The notes beneath the pieces are model-generated. The model worked only from the letters and a program-made list of their open reading frames with translations. It had not been told where the DNA came from and ran no database searches. Source: Tropicibacter oceani (lineage in GTDB: Bacteria > Pseudomonadota > Alphaproteobacteria > Rhodobacterales > Rhodobacteraceae). From it: a DNA stretch of 64,000 nt. Shown here piece after piece: positions 16,247 through 23,635 of the stretch. Numbering within the stretch: the first letter of the stretch is position 1; every line of letters starts with the position of its first letter. The DNA lies in NCBI RefSeq assembly GCF_029958925.1, contig NZ_CP124616.1:1798001-1862000 (forward strand). The letters are read 5' to 3'. Both the position numbers and the translations under genes were made by a program.

Positions 16247-18296
16247 GTCTGTCTCCTTCCAGGCGGTGACCTTCGAGAACCCACATGGTTTGCGCAAAGC
16301 GCCATGGCAAGGTCAGGCCAAGGGTCATCAGGGCGGCGCCGCTCAGGGTCAGGGGCGCCGATTTCAGCGCGGGGGCGCCACGGGAAAGGCGGTGTGCCTC
16401 GTCCTTGTTCAAAAGGCTGACGCGGTATGTCGCCTGCGGGTCCAGCCCGGTCAGGCGCAGCGGCCGGGGCAGGATCTGGGCCGAGGTCTGCGACTGCCCG
16501 GCGAACAGGACAAAACGGGATTTGTCCTGCGCCAGCTGCATTTCGGCGGTGACGGCGGGGTCAAAGCTGTCGAGCCGCAGGATATCGGCGGACATGGTCC
16601 AATGGCGGTTCTCCTTCCACCAGGTCGTGACCTGTTTCAGGGTTTCCGCTTCGTCCTCGGTCAGCTCGCGCGGGTCCATCTCAAAGCCCATGTGCCGCTG
16701 CGCCGCGACCCAGGCGCGGAATGCCATCGGGATGATCCGCCCCGAGGTGTGGCACTGGCGCGGCCCGACATGAGAGCCGGTGACCGCGGCGGGCAGCAGA
16801 AGTGCGGCGTCATGCTGGATGCACAGGCGTTCGATGGCATCGTTGCTGTCGGACAGCCAGACGCGGTGCGTGTGGCGCAGGATGCCCGCGTCGATGCGCC
16901 CGCCGCCAGAGGCGCAGGATTCGATTTCCGTTTGCGGGTGGGCGGCGCGCAGGCGCCAGAGAAGGTCAAGGATGCCATCCGCTTGCGCCGCATCCGGGAT
17001 CGGCAGCAGGCGGTTGTGATCCCATTTGAGATAGTCGATGTCATGCGATGACAGGATCGCGTCGAGGGCGTCGAAAAGGTATTCGCGGACTTCGGGCAGG
17101 GAAAGGTCAAGGACGCGCTGCTGGCGGCCTTCGATCTGGTCCTTGGGGCCGAGAATCCAATCGGGATGCGCGCGGGCAAGATCGCTGTTCAGGTTGACCA
17201 TTTCCGGCTCGACCCAGAGGCCGAATGTCATGCCTTCGCTTTGCACATGCTCGATCAGCGGGGTCAGCCCGTCGGGCCATTTGCGCGGATCGATCTGCCA
17301 ATCGCCAAGGGACGACGTGTCGTCATCGCGCCTGCCAAACCAGCCATCGTCCAGCACGAACCGCTCCGCCCCAAGGGCGGCGGCGCGGGTGGCGATGTCC
17401 TTCAGCGTGGGCAGGTCATGGTCGAAATAGACCGCCTCCCAGCAGTTGTAATGCACGGGGCGGGGGCGGTCCGGGTCTGGCCAAGTCACGACCGCGTCGC
17501 GGATATGGCGCTGGAAGGCGGTGGCGCAGCCGTTCAGGCCTTTGTCGGAGAGGGTCAGCAGGAGGTCGGCAGAGTGGAACTCTGTGCCCGTCGTCTGCGT
17601 GCCCGTGGCTTTGCCCCATTGGATCTGGCGGCGACCATCGGGAAGTTCCTCGGCGATCATCACATGGCCGCCGGGATAGGCGAGGTGCATGCCAAAGGCG
17701 GTGCCCGCCGTGTTTGTCGCGCTGTCCTCAAGGAAGAAGGCCAGCGGCGGATGTTCATGGCCAGAGCGGCCCGTGCGGGCCTCGCGCTTGAGCATTCCGG
17801 GTTGCCACGGGGCGCGCTGCGGTAGAAATTCGCCGATCCAGCGGCCGGAAAAATGTAGGATCTCGCCGGATTGCGGTCCGGGCAGGACCGGGGCGGCAAG
17901 GTGGTGCAGGGTGATGGGCGTGTCGGCTTCAAGACGGTGCGCAAGGGTGACGACGCCGTTTTCGGCTTTGATCTCAAGGAACAGGGTCAGGCCGGTGGCG
18001 TCGCAGCGATAGCGGCGCTCGCCCGCGGCTTTGAACCCGGGGTAAAGCGGCAGGCCGTCGCGATAGGCGATCAGCCCGGGCTGGCCGGGAAAGCTGCGCG
18101 AGGCTTCGGGCAGGATCGACAGGGGCGGCAGGGCGTCGAGCATGCCGCCGGTGATGTCGTTGCCCGCCGCCTGTGCGAGGGCGCCCAGGTCTTCGCTTTC
18201 CGGCAGCGTCGGCCCCCAGTAAAGGCAGCAGGGCAGGCCGCCGTCCTCGGCGAAAACAAGGGTCTGGCCGGTCGTGTCGATGCGGTAGGTGGTCAC
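16236..18296 (-). CDS. Alpha-galactosidase, GH36 family
   Basis: Cytoplasmic GH36 enzyme of 686 residues releasing alpha-linked galactose (melibiose or raffinose type substrates). Visible motifs are FVLDDGWFGRRDD, the nucleophile segment YLKWDHNR, CASGGGRIDAG, and the acid/base aspartate in WLSDSNDAIERL. The GTG start at 18296 overlaps the permease stop as GTGA; a start at 18416 would run far into the permease. It is coupled to the importer upstream and the aldolase downstream. Confidence 0.93.
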   Translation of the reverse strand: MTTYRIDTTGQTLVFAEDGGLPCCLYWGPTLPESEDLGALAQAAGNDITGGMLDALPPLSILPEASRSFPGQPGLIAYRDGLPLYPGFKAAGERRYRCDATGLTLFLEIKAENGVVTLAHRLEADTPITLHHLAAPVLPGPQSGEILHFSGRWIGEFLPQRAPWQPGMLKREARTGRSGHEHPPLAFFLEDSATNTAGTAFGMHLAYPGGHVMIAEELPDGRRQIQWGKATGTQTTGTEFHSADLLLTLSDKGLNGCATAFQRHIRDAVVTWPDPDRPRPVHYNCWEAVYFDHDLPTLKDIATRAAALGAERFVLDDGWFGRRDDDTSSLGDWQIDPRKWPDGLTPLIEHVQSEGMTFGLWVEPEMVNLNSDLARAHPDWILGPKDQIEGRQQRVLDLSLPEVREYLFDALDAILSSHDIDYLKWDHNRLLPIPDAAQADGILDLLWRLRAAHPQTEIESCASGGGRIDAGILRHTHRVWLSDSNDAIERLCIQHDAALLLPAAVTGSHVGPRQCHTSGRIIPMAFRAWVAAQRHMGFEMDPRELTEDEAETLKQVTTWWKENRHWTMSADILRLDSFDPAVTAEMQLAQDKSRFVLFAGQSQTSAQILPRPLRLTGLDPQATYRVSLLNKDEAHRLSRGAPALKSAPLTLSGAALMTLGLTLPWRFAQTMWVLEGHRLEGDRREP

Positions 18297-19141
18297 TTTA
18301 CAGCTCCGAGGGTGAGGCCCGCGATGAAATGGCGCTGCATGAGGAAGAACATCAGGACGGGCGGCAATGCGGCGACGATGGAGCCTGCGGAGACGAGATG
18401 CCATGCCGCGACCCACTGGCCGTTAAGCGAATAGAGCCCGGCGGTGATCGGCTGGTTTTCCGCGCCCTGTGTCAGGACGGTCGCCCAGAAATAATCGTTC
18501 CAGATAAAGGTGAAGATCAGCACGGACAGCGCTGCGATGGCGGGTTTCATCAGGGGCAGCACCACGAACCAGAAGATGCGGATTTCGCTGACGCCTTCGA
18601 CCCGGGCGGCCTCGATCAGCTCGAACGGCATGGCGCGGATGAAGTTGCGCATGAAAAGGGTGCAGAACCCCGCCTGAAAGGCGATGTGGAACAGCGCCAG
18701 CCCGTACCAGGTGTTGTACATGCCAAGGTCCAGCGTCAGGTCGCGCACGGGTACCATCAGGATCTGGAAGGGCACGAAGTTGCCCGCCACGAACATGAAG
18801 AAGATCAGCAGGTTGCCCTTGAACTTGTAGACCGCCAGCGCAAAGCCGGTCATGCAGGAAATCGCCACCGCGCCGATCACCGTGGGGATCGTGACCTTGA
18901 AACTGTTCAGGATGTATTGGCCGATGGGCGTTGCCTCGAAGATGCCCGAATAGTTGGCCCAGAAGTTGAAGCTGGTCGGCCAGCCCCAGTAGTTGCCTGC
19001 CGTGATGTCCCCCGCCGAGCGGACCGAGGTCATCGCCACGGCGATCAGGGGCAGCAGCCAGATCACCAGCGCGATGGGCAGGGCGATCTTGTACAGCCAT
19101 TGCGCGGTGGTCGAGGTTTGTTCGATGGGTTTGGGGAACAT
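18293..19141 (-). CDS. Sugar ABC transporter permease, MalG-like
   Basis: Inner-membrane permease of a carbohydrate (CUT1) ABC importer, 282 residues with six helices. The EAA loop that contacts the ATPase is visible as ELIEAARVEGVSEIRIFWFVVLP. It starts four bases after the stop of the MalF-like gene and overlaps the alpha-galactosidase start. Galactoside specificity is inferred from the two galactosidases in the same operon. Confidence 0.92.
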   Translation of the reverse strand: MFPKPIEQTSTTAQWLYKIALPIALVIWLLPLIAVAMTSVRSAGDITAGNYWGWPTSFNFWANYSGIFEATPIGQYILNSFKVTIPTVIGAVAISCMTGFALAVYKFKGNLLIFFMFVAGNFVPFQILMVPVRDLTLDLGMYNTWYGLALFHIAFQAGFCTLFMRNFIRAMPFELIEAARVEGVSEIRIFWFVVLPLMKPAIAALSVLIFTFIWNDYFWATVLTQGAENQPITAGLYSLNGQWVAAWHLVSAGSIVAALPPVLMFFLMQRHFIAGLTLGAVK

Positions 19142-19145
19142 GGGC

Positions 19146-20069
19146 TTATCTCCCTGTCTCGTCGCGGTACATCTTCCACAGGAAGCCGGTGATGTAGATC
19201 ATCATGATCAGGAACAGCACCACGGCGATGGCGGCGCCATACCCCATGCGGAACCCGTATTCGGAAAACGCCTGTTCATACATGTAAAAGGCCAGCACGC
19301 GCGAGCTGCCCCAGGGGCCGCCGTCAGTCATGATGGAAATCAGGTCAAAGCTGCGCAGCGCGCCGATCACGGTGACGACCACGGCAATGAAGGTGGCAGG
19401 GCGAAGCTGGGGCAGGATGACGTACCACAGCAGTTTTGCGCCCTTTGCGTTGTCCAGCCGGGCGGCCTCGATCTGTTCGGGGTCGACGGCGTTCAGGCCG
19501 GTCAGGTACAGGATCATGCAATAGGCGGTCTGCGGCCACAGGCCTGCGGCGATGATGCCGTAGGTCACGTAATCCTCGTCGGCCAGCACCGCGATGGGGC
19601 CCGCGCCGAACCAGCCCAGAATGATGTTCATCAGCCCGTTGGTCGGGTCATAGAACCAGGCAAAGACCAGGCCGACGACGACCTGAGAGATCACGAAGGG
19701 AAAGAAGAACAGCGACTTGTAGATGCGGATGCCGCGTACGGTCTGGTTCAGGAACAGCGCCACGAACAGCCCCGCCGGGATCGCCAGCATATAAAGCACC
19801 AGCCACAGCACGTTGTTCTTGAGCGAGGTGTAAAAGGCGTCGTCGTCCATCAGTTCGACGTAGTTGGCCGCGCCGACCCATTCCTTGGTGCCCAGCCCGT
19901 CCCAGGCATAGAAGGACAGGGAAATCGACTGAAAGATCGGGATGATCACGTAGACCGCGAACATGAAGATGCCGGGGGCAAGGAACAGCCAGGGCGCAAG
20001 CCGTTGCTGGTTCTTCTTCCACCAGGATTTGGAGGTCGGGGGCGTGTCGGAAAGGGCGGGGGCGGTCAT
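19146..20069 (-). CDS. Sugar ABC transporter permease, MalF-like
   Basis: CUT1-type permease of about 307 residues with six helices, partner of the MalG-like gene. The EAA loop reads EQIEAARLDNAKGAKLLWYVILP. I take the ATG at 20069 (MTAPALSD), which has AGGGA upstream; the longer frame from 20132 would add 21 atypical residues. A short loop between the first helices means it lacks the large MalF P2 domain, unlike the second importer in this window. Confidence 0.9.
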   Translation of the reverse strand: MTAPALSDTPPTSKSWWKKNQQRLAPWLFLAPGIFMFAVYVIIPIFQSISLSFYAWDGLGTKEWVGAANYVELMDDDAFYTSLKNNVLWLVLYMLAIPAGLFVALFLNQTVRGIRIYKSLFFFPFVISQVVVGLVFAWFYDPTNGLMNIILGWFGAGPIAVLADEDYVTYGIIAAGLWPQTAYCMILYLTGLNAVDPEQIEAARLDNAKGAKLLWYVILPQLRPATFIAVVVTVIGALRSFDLISIMTDGGPWGSSRVLAFYMYEQAFSEYGFRMGYGAAIAVVLFLIMMIYITGFLWKMYRDETGR

Positions 20070-20272
20070 GTGGAAAGTCCCTGCTTGTGCCAATGGGCCG
20101 AAAATGCGCCAAGCCCGGTCTTGGCGGGCCAAGAACCCGGCGCTGCGGTTGTGCCAGAAACAGCGTTGCCGCTGTTGAATGGAAAATCCCGCCCGGGCGG
20201 CTTTGCCTTGATGCCGTCACGCGCAGCGCGCGTTGGTGGGCATAGGCCAGTCTGCTTTCGGGTGGGGGAAAA

Positions 20273-20295
20273 GGCCCCGGCGCAAGGCCGGGGCC
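20273..20295 (-). terminator. Intercistronic hairpin between binding protein and permease genes
   Basis: Perfect 9-base inverted repeat GGCCCCGGC / GCCGGGGCC with a five-base loop. On the minus strand it is followed by a short T/C run (TTTTCCCC). It sits 14 bases after the binding-protein stop. This is a plausible partial terminator or RNA stabiliser giving more binding protein than permease, as is common for importers. The rest of 20070-20308 shows no gene. Confidence 0.5.
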
Positions 20296-20308
20296 CGGTC
20301 TGCGCGGG

Positions 20309-21538
20309 TCAGTAAGCCTTGGCGCGGACTTTTTCGAGACGCTCGAGGATGTCCATCATGCGCTCGGGCTTGACCATGAACTCCTGAAAGCCTTCCATGC
20401 CGGCCTTGGCCATTTCGGCGGGCGCGTCACGGTCAAAGAACTGCGCGATGCCGCCATCGGTGTTCGACAGCATCTGATAACCGGCCTGCAGGAACTTGTC
20501 GTCACCGACGGTGCTGTCCTTGTTGATCGGCAGCTGGCCCAGCGTTTCGTTGATCTGGGACTGCACGTCGGCACGCGCCAGGTAGGCCAGGAACTTCTTG
20601 GCGTCTTCCTTGTTCTTGGCGTTCGCCGGAATGTGGATGGTGTCGGTCGGGGCCTCTTCGGCCATGGCCACATCGGGGTTGATCATCGGGAACTGGAAAA
20701 AGCCCAGCTGATCGTCCGTCAGGCCCGCTTCGCGCAGCGGCGCCACGGCAAAGTTGCCCATCACGTACATCGCCGCGTCACCCTGAACCATCGGCGCCAG
20801 CGCTTCTTGCCAGGAATAGGCCGCGTGGTTTTCCAGGAAGAAGCCGGCGTCCAGCAACTCTTTCCAGTTGTTCATGGTGGCGATCACGCGTTCGTCGGTC
20901 CAGGGAATTTCGCCCTTGGTCAGCGCCATGTGGAAATCATAGCCGTTGGTGCGCAGGTTCAGATAGTCGAAGACGCCGCCGGTGGTCCACAGGTACTTGG
21001 TGCCGATGGTGATCGGGGTGATGCCTGCCTCTTTCAGCTTGGCGCCAGCGGCCTTGAAGGCCTCCCAGTCGGTGGGGACGTCGATGCCGTTGGCCTCGAA
21101 GATGTCCTTACGATAGTAAACGCCCCACTGGTAATAGGTATAGGGCACGCCCCAGATCTTGCCGTCGATGGTCATCGAGCCCTTGGCCGAGGCCAGCGAT
21201 TCGTTCAGGCCGTTTGCTTCCCAGACGTCATCGACCGGTTCGAACAGGCCCGCGTTGACGTAGGGCAGCATGCGGTTGCCGGCGTACCAGTTGGCCAGGT
21301 CCGGTGCATCCGCAGTCAGGAAGTTGCGGATCGAGGTCTTGTAGCCCTCGTGATCGAACAGGTTCCATTTGACGGTCACATCGGGGTTTTCAGCTTCGAA
21401 ACCCTTGATAAGTGCCTCGAACGCGGCCTTGGGGGCGGGGTCCGAAGTGTCCGTGTTGATGACCAGTTCGCCGGCCCAGGCGGCGGCGGTCAGCATGGTG
21501 GACGCCAGTACAGCGCCCATGAACGTGCGTTGGAACAT
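20309..21538 (-). CDS. Extracellular sugar-binding protein of ABC importer
   Basis: Periplasmic solute-binding protein, 409 residues, family 1 (MalE-like). It has a clear signal peptide (FMGAVLASTMLTAAAWA, cleavage near residue 22). The mature part contains WGVPYTYYQWGVYYRKDIFE, a typical CUT1 binding-protein segment. It is the first gene of the galactoside operon and diverges from the IclR regulator across a palindrome-rich region. The ligand is probably an alpha- or beta-galactoside, inferred from neighbours. Confidence 0.93.
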   Translation of the reverse strand: MFQRTFMGAVLASTMLTAAAWAGELVINTDTSDPAPKAAFEALIKGFEAENPDVTVKWNLFDHEGYKTSIRNFLTADAPDLANWYAGNRMLPYVNAGLFEPVDDVWEANGLNESLASAKGSMTIDGKIWGVPYTYYQWGVYYRKDIFEANGIDVPTDWEAFKAAGAKLKEAGITPITIGTKYLWTTGGVFDYLNLRTNGYDFHMALTKGEIPWTDERVIATMNNWKELLDAGFFLENHAAYSWQEALAPMVQGDAAMYVMGNFAVAPLREAGLTDDQLGFFQFPMINPDVAMAEEAPTDTIHIPANAKNKEDAKKFLAYLARADVQSQINETLGQLPINKDSTVGDDKFLQAGYQMLSNTDGGIAQFFDRDAPAEMAKAGMEGFQEFMVKPERMMDILERLEKVRAKAY

Positions 21539-21573
21539 GGTGTTCCTCCTCCCAGAAATGTCTCTCTCCCGAG

Positions 21574-21617
21574 AAATCTGATTGCTTTGCGTGTTCCATT
21601 ATTTGGAACTCAGATTT
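21574..21617. promoter_or_regulatory. Nested palindromic operator between sugar importer and iclR-type gene
   Basis: Two perfect inverted repeats share one centre. The inner one is GTTCCA-TTATT-TGGAAC (21593-21609). The outer arms are AAATCTGA (21574-21581) and TCAGATTT (21610-21617). The region separates divergent starts at 21538 and 21696. It is a strong candidate binding site for the adjacent IclR regulator, probably overlapping both promoters. Confidence 0.7.
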
Positions 21618-21695
21618 CACATGTTGATTTGGTAGTCCCAACTTGCTATCCGAGTCAACATCAAAGGCGGAAAAAGCGGCGACAGGATCCGGGGA

Positions 21696-22481
21696 ATGAA
21701 CAAGCAGACGGTCACGGACGGAACGGTGGGCAAGGCACTGGATGTGCTGGACACCGTTGTCGCGTTCGGACGGGCCGTCCGCTTTACCGAAATCCTGGAT
21801 GTCTGCCCCTATCCCAAGGCGACGCTGCACAGAATCCTGCAGACCCTGACCAGCCAGGGCATGCTGGCCTATGACGAGGACCGGCAGCTTTACGTGCCGG
21901 GGCTGCGGCTGGTGCGGATCGGGCGGCACGCCTGGAATCAGTCCTCGCTGGCGCCGCTGGCCATGCCCTTTGTCGAATCGCTGGCGGCGGATGTGAACGA
22001 AACCGTTCACCTGGCGCAGATGGAAAAGGGGCGGGTGATCTTTATCACCAAGGTCACACCCGAGGGCGGCTTTCACACCATGGCGCGGCCCGGCCGCCGG
22101 TCGCCCGCCCATTGCACCGGCGTCGGCAAGGTGATGCTGGCCTTCATGGACGAAACCCGCCTGCAAGCGGCGCTGAACGTCCAGACCTGGGAGGCTTTTA
22201 CCCCTTCGACCCATGTCAGCGCCGCCTCTCTGCTGCCCGAGCTTGAGCAGATCCGCACCGAGGGCATCGGGTACGACCGCGAAGAACATGAACAGGGCAT
22301 CATCAGCATCGCCGCCCCGATCAAGGGCGGGGCAGGGCGGGTGATCGGGGCGCTGTCGATCGTGACTTCGACCAATCGTCTTGGGCCGGACGGGCTGGAC
22401 GCTTTTCGCCCTGCGCTGATGCGCACGGCTGCACAAATTGGACGCGAAGGGGCGGTATGGCCCTATCCAGTCGCGTCCTAG
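21696..22481 (+). CDS. IclR-family transcriptional regulator
   Basis: IclR-type regulator of 261 residues. The N-terminal winged helix is about residues 8-70 (VGKALDVLDTVVAF, ATLHRILQTLTSQGML). The effector domain (about 85-255) has CTGVGKVMLAFM and GIISIAAPIKGGAGRVIGALS. It diverges from the galactoside importer and lies 22 bases before the importer ATPase gene. It probably controls both transcripts, with a galactose-pathway intermediate as likely effector (inference). Confidence 0.92.
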   Translation: MNKQTVTDGTVGKALDVLDTVVAFGRAVRFTEILDVCPYPKATLHRILQTLTSQGMLAYDEDRQLYVPGLRLVRIGRHAWNQSSLAPLAMPFVESLAADVNETVHLAQMEKGRVIFITKVTPEGGFHTMARPGRRSPAHCTGVGKVMLAFMDETRLQAALNVQTWEAFTPSTHVSAASLLPELEQIRTEGIGYDREEHEQGIISIAAPIKGGAGRVIGALSIVTSTNRLGPDGLDAFRPALMRTAAQIGREGAVWPYPVAS

Positions 22482-22503
22482 GGAACCACCGGGAGGAATT
22501 GAA

Positions 22504-23568
22504 ATGTCAGGCGTTGCCTTGAAGGGCGCAGTAAAGCGATACGGCGAAGTGCAGGTGATCCACGGCGTGGACCTTGAGATCGACCACGGCGAATTTTGCG
22601 TGTTCGTCGGGCCTTCGGGCTGTGGCAAGTCGACCTTGCTGCGGATGATCGCCGGGCTCGAGGAAACCAGCGGCGGCCAGATCAGCATCGGCGGGCGCGA
22701 TGTGACGCGCATCGAACCGGCCGAACGCGGCGTGGCGATGGTGTTCCAGACCTACGCCCTGTACCCGCACATGACGGTGGCCGAAAACATGGGCTTTGGC
22801 CTGAAGATGAACGGCGTGCCCAAGGCCGAGATCACCTCCAAGGTCGCCGAGGCCAGCCGCATCCTCAAGCTGGACGATTACCTTGAGCGCAAGCCCAAGG
22901 CCCTGTCCGGCGGCCAGCGCCAGCGCGTCGCCATCGGACGCGCCATCGTGCGCGGCCCCGAAGTGTTCCTGTTCGACGAACCGCTGTCCAACCTCGATGC
23001 CGAATTGCGCGTCGACATGCGGGTGGAAATCGCCCGTCTGCACAAGGAAATCGGCGCGACGATGATCTACGTCACCCACGACCAGGTCGAGGCGATGACC
23101 CTGGCCGACAAGATCGTGGTGCTGCGCGCGGGCCATATCGAACAGGTCGGCACGCCGATGCAGCTGTACAAGGACCCCGACAACCGGTTCGTTGCCGGGT
23201 TCATCGGATCGCCTTCGATGAACTTCCTGACGGGGCGGGTGACCGGGGGCGCGGTCGTGGTGCCGGCGCTTGGCGATGCACGGATCACCACCGACGTGGC
23301 GCTGCCCGCCGATGGCGCCGAGGTCATTGTCGGTCTGCGCCCGCAAGCCTTGCAGGTGGTCGCGGCCGCCGATGGCCCCCTGACCATCGACCTGCGCGAA
23401 AGGCTGGGCGGTGTCGCCTATGACTATCTGACCTGCGCCTCGGGCGAACGGCTGGTGGTCGAAACCCGCGGCGACGAGGACATCGACGAAGGCGCGCAGG
23501 TCCGGGTGAGCTTTGAGCCGCAGGACGCCATGTTCTTTGACGCGGCCACGGAAAAGCGCCTGCGCTGA
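22504..23568 (+). CDS. Sugar ABC transporter ATPase, UgpC/MsmK/MalK type
   Basis: ATP-binding subunit of a CUT1 importer, 354 residues. Walker A is GPSGCGKST (36-44), the signature is LSGGQRQR, Walker B is [14 protein letters not shown], and the switch histidine is in [17 protein letters not shown]-terminal TOBE/OB domain follows. The ATG at 22504 has GGGAGGAATT just upstream. It is separated from the permeases and co-transcribed with the regulator. It probably energises the galactoside importer at 18293-21538. Confidence 0.92.
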   Translation: MSGVALKGAVKRYGEVQVIHGVDLEIDHGEFCVFVGPSGCGKSTLLRMIAGLEETSGGQISIGGRDVTRIEPAERGVAMVFQTYALYPHMTVAENMGFGLKMNGVPKAEITSKVAEASRILKLDDYLERKPKALSGGQRQRVAIGRAIVRGPEVFLFDEPLSNLDAELRVDMRVEIARLHKEIGATMIYVTHDQVEAMTLADKIVVLRAGHIEQVGTPMQLYKDPDNRFVAGFIGSPSMNFLTGRVTGGAVVVPALGDARITTDVALPADGAEVIVGLRPQALQVVAAADGPLTIDLRERLGGVAYDYLTCASGERLVVETRGDEDIDEGAQVRVSFEPQDAMFFDAATEKRLR

Positions 23569-23592
23569 GCGGGTTTCACGAAACCCATGGCG

Positions 23593-23623
23593 CCCGGGCC
23601 AGCGTTCAGGACGATGGCCCGGG
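23593..23623. terminator. Terminator hairpin between convergent genes
   Basis: Inverted repeat CCCGGGCCA / TGGCCCGGG with a 13-base loop, followed on the plus strand by TTT. It lies between the convergent ends at 23568 and 23636. The T run is short, so termination efficiency is uncertain. Confidence 0.5.
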
Positions 23624-23635
23624 TTTGCCGCAGGA

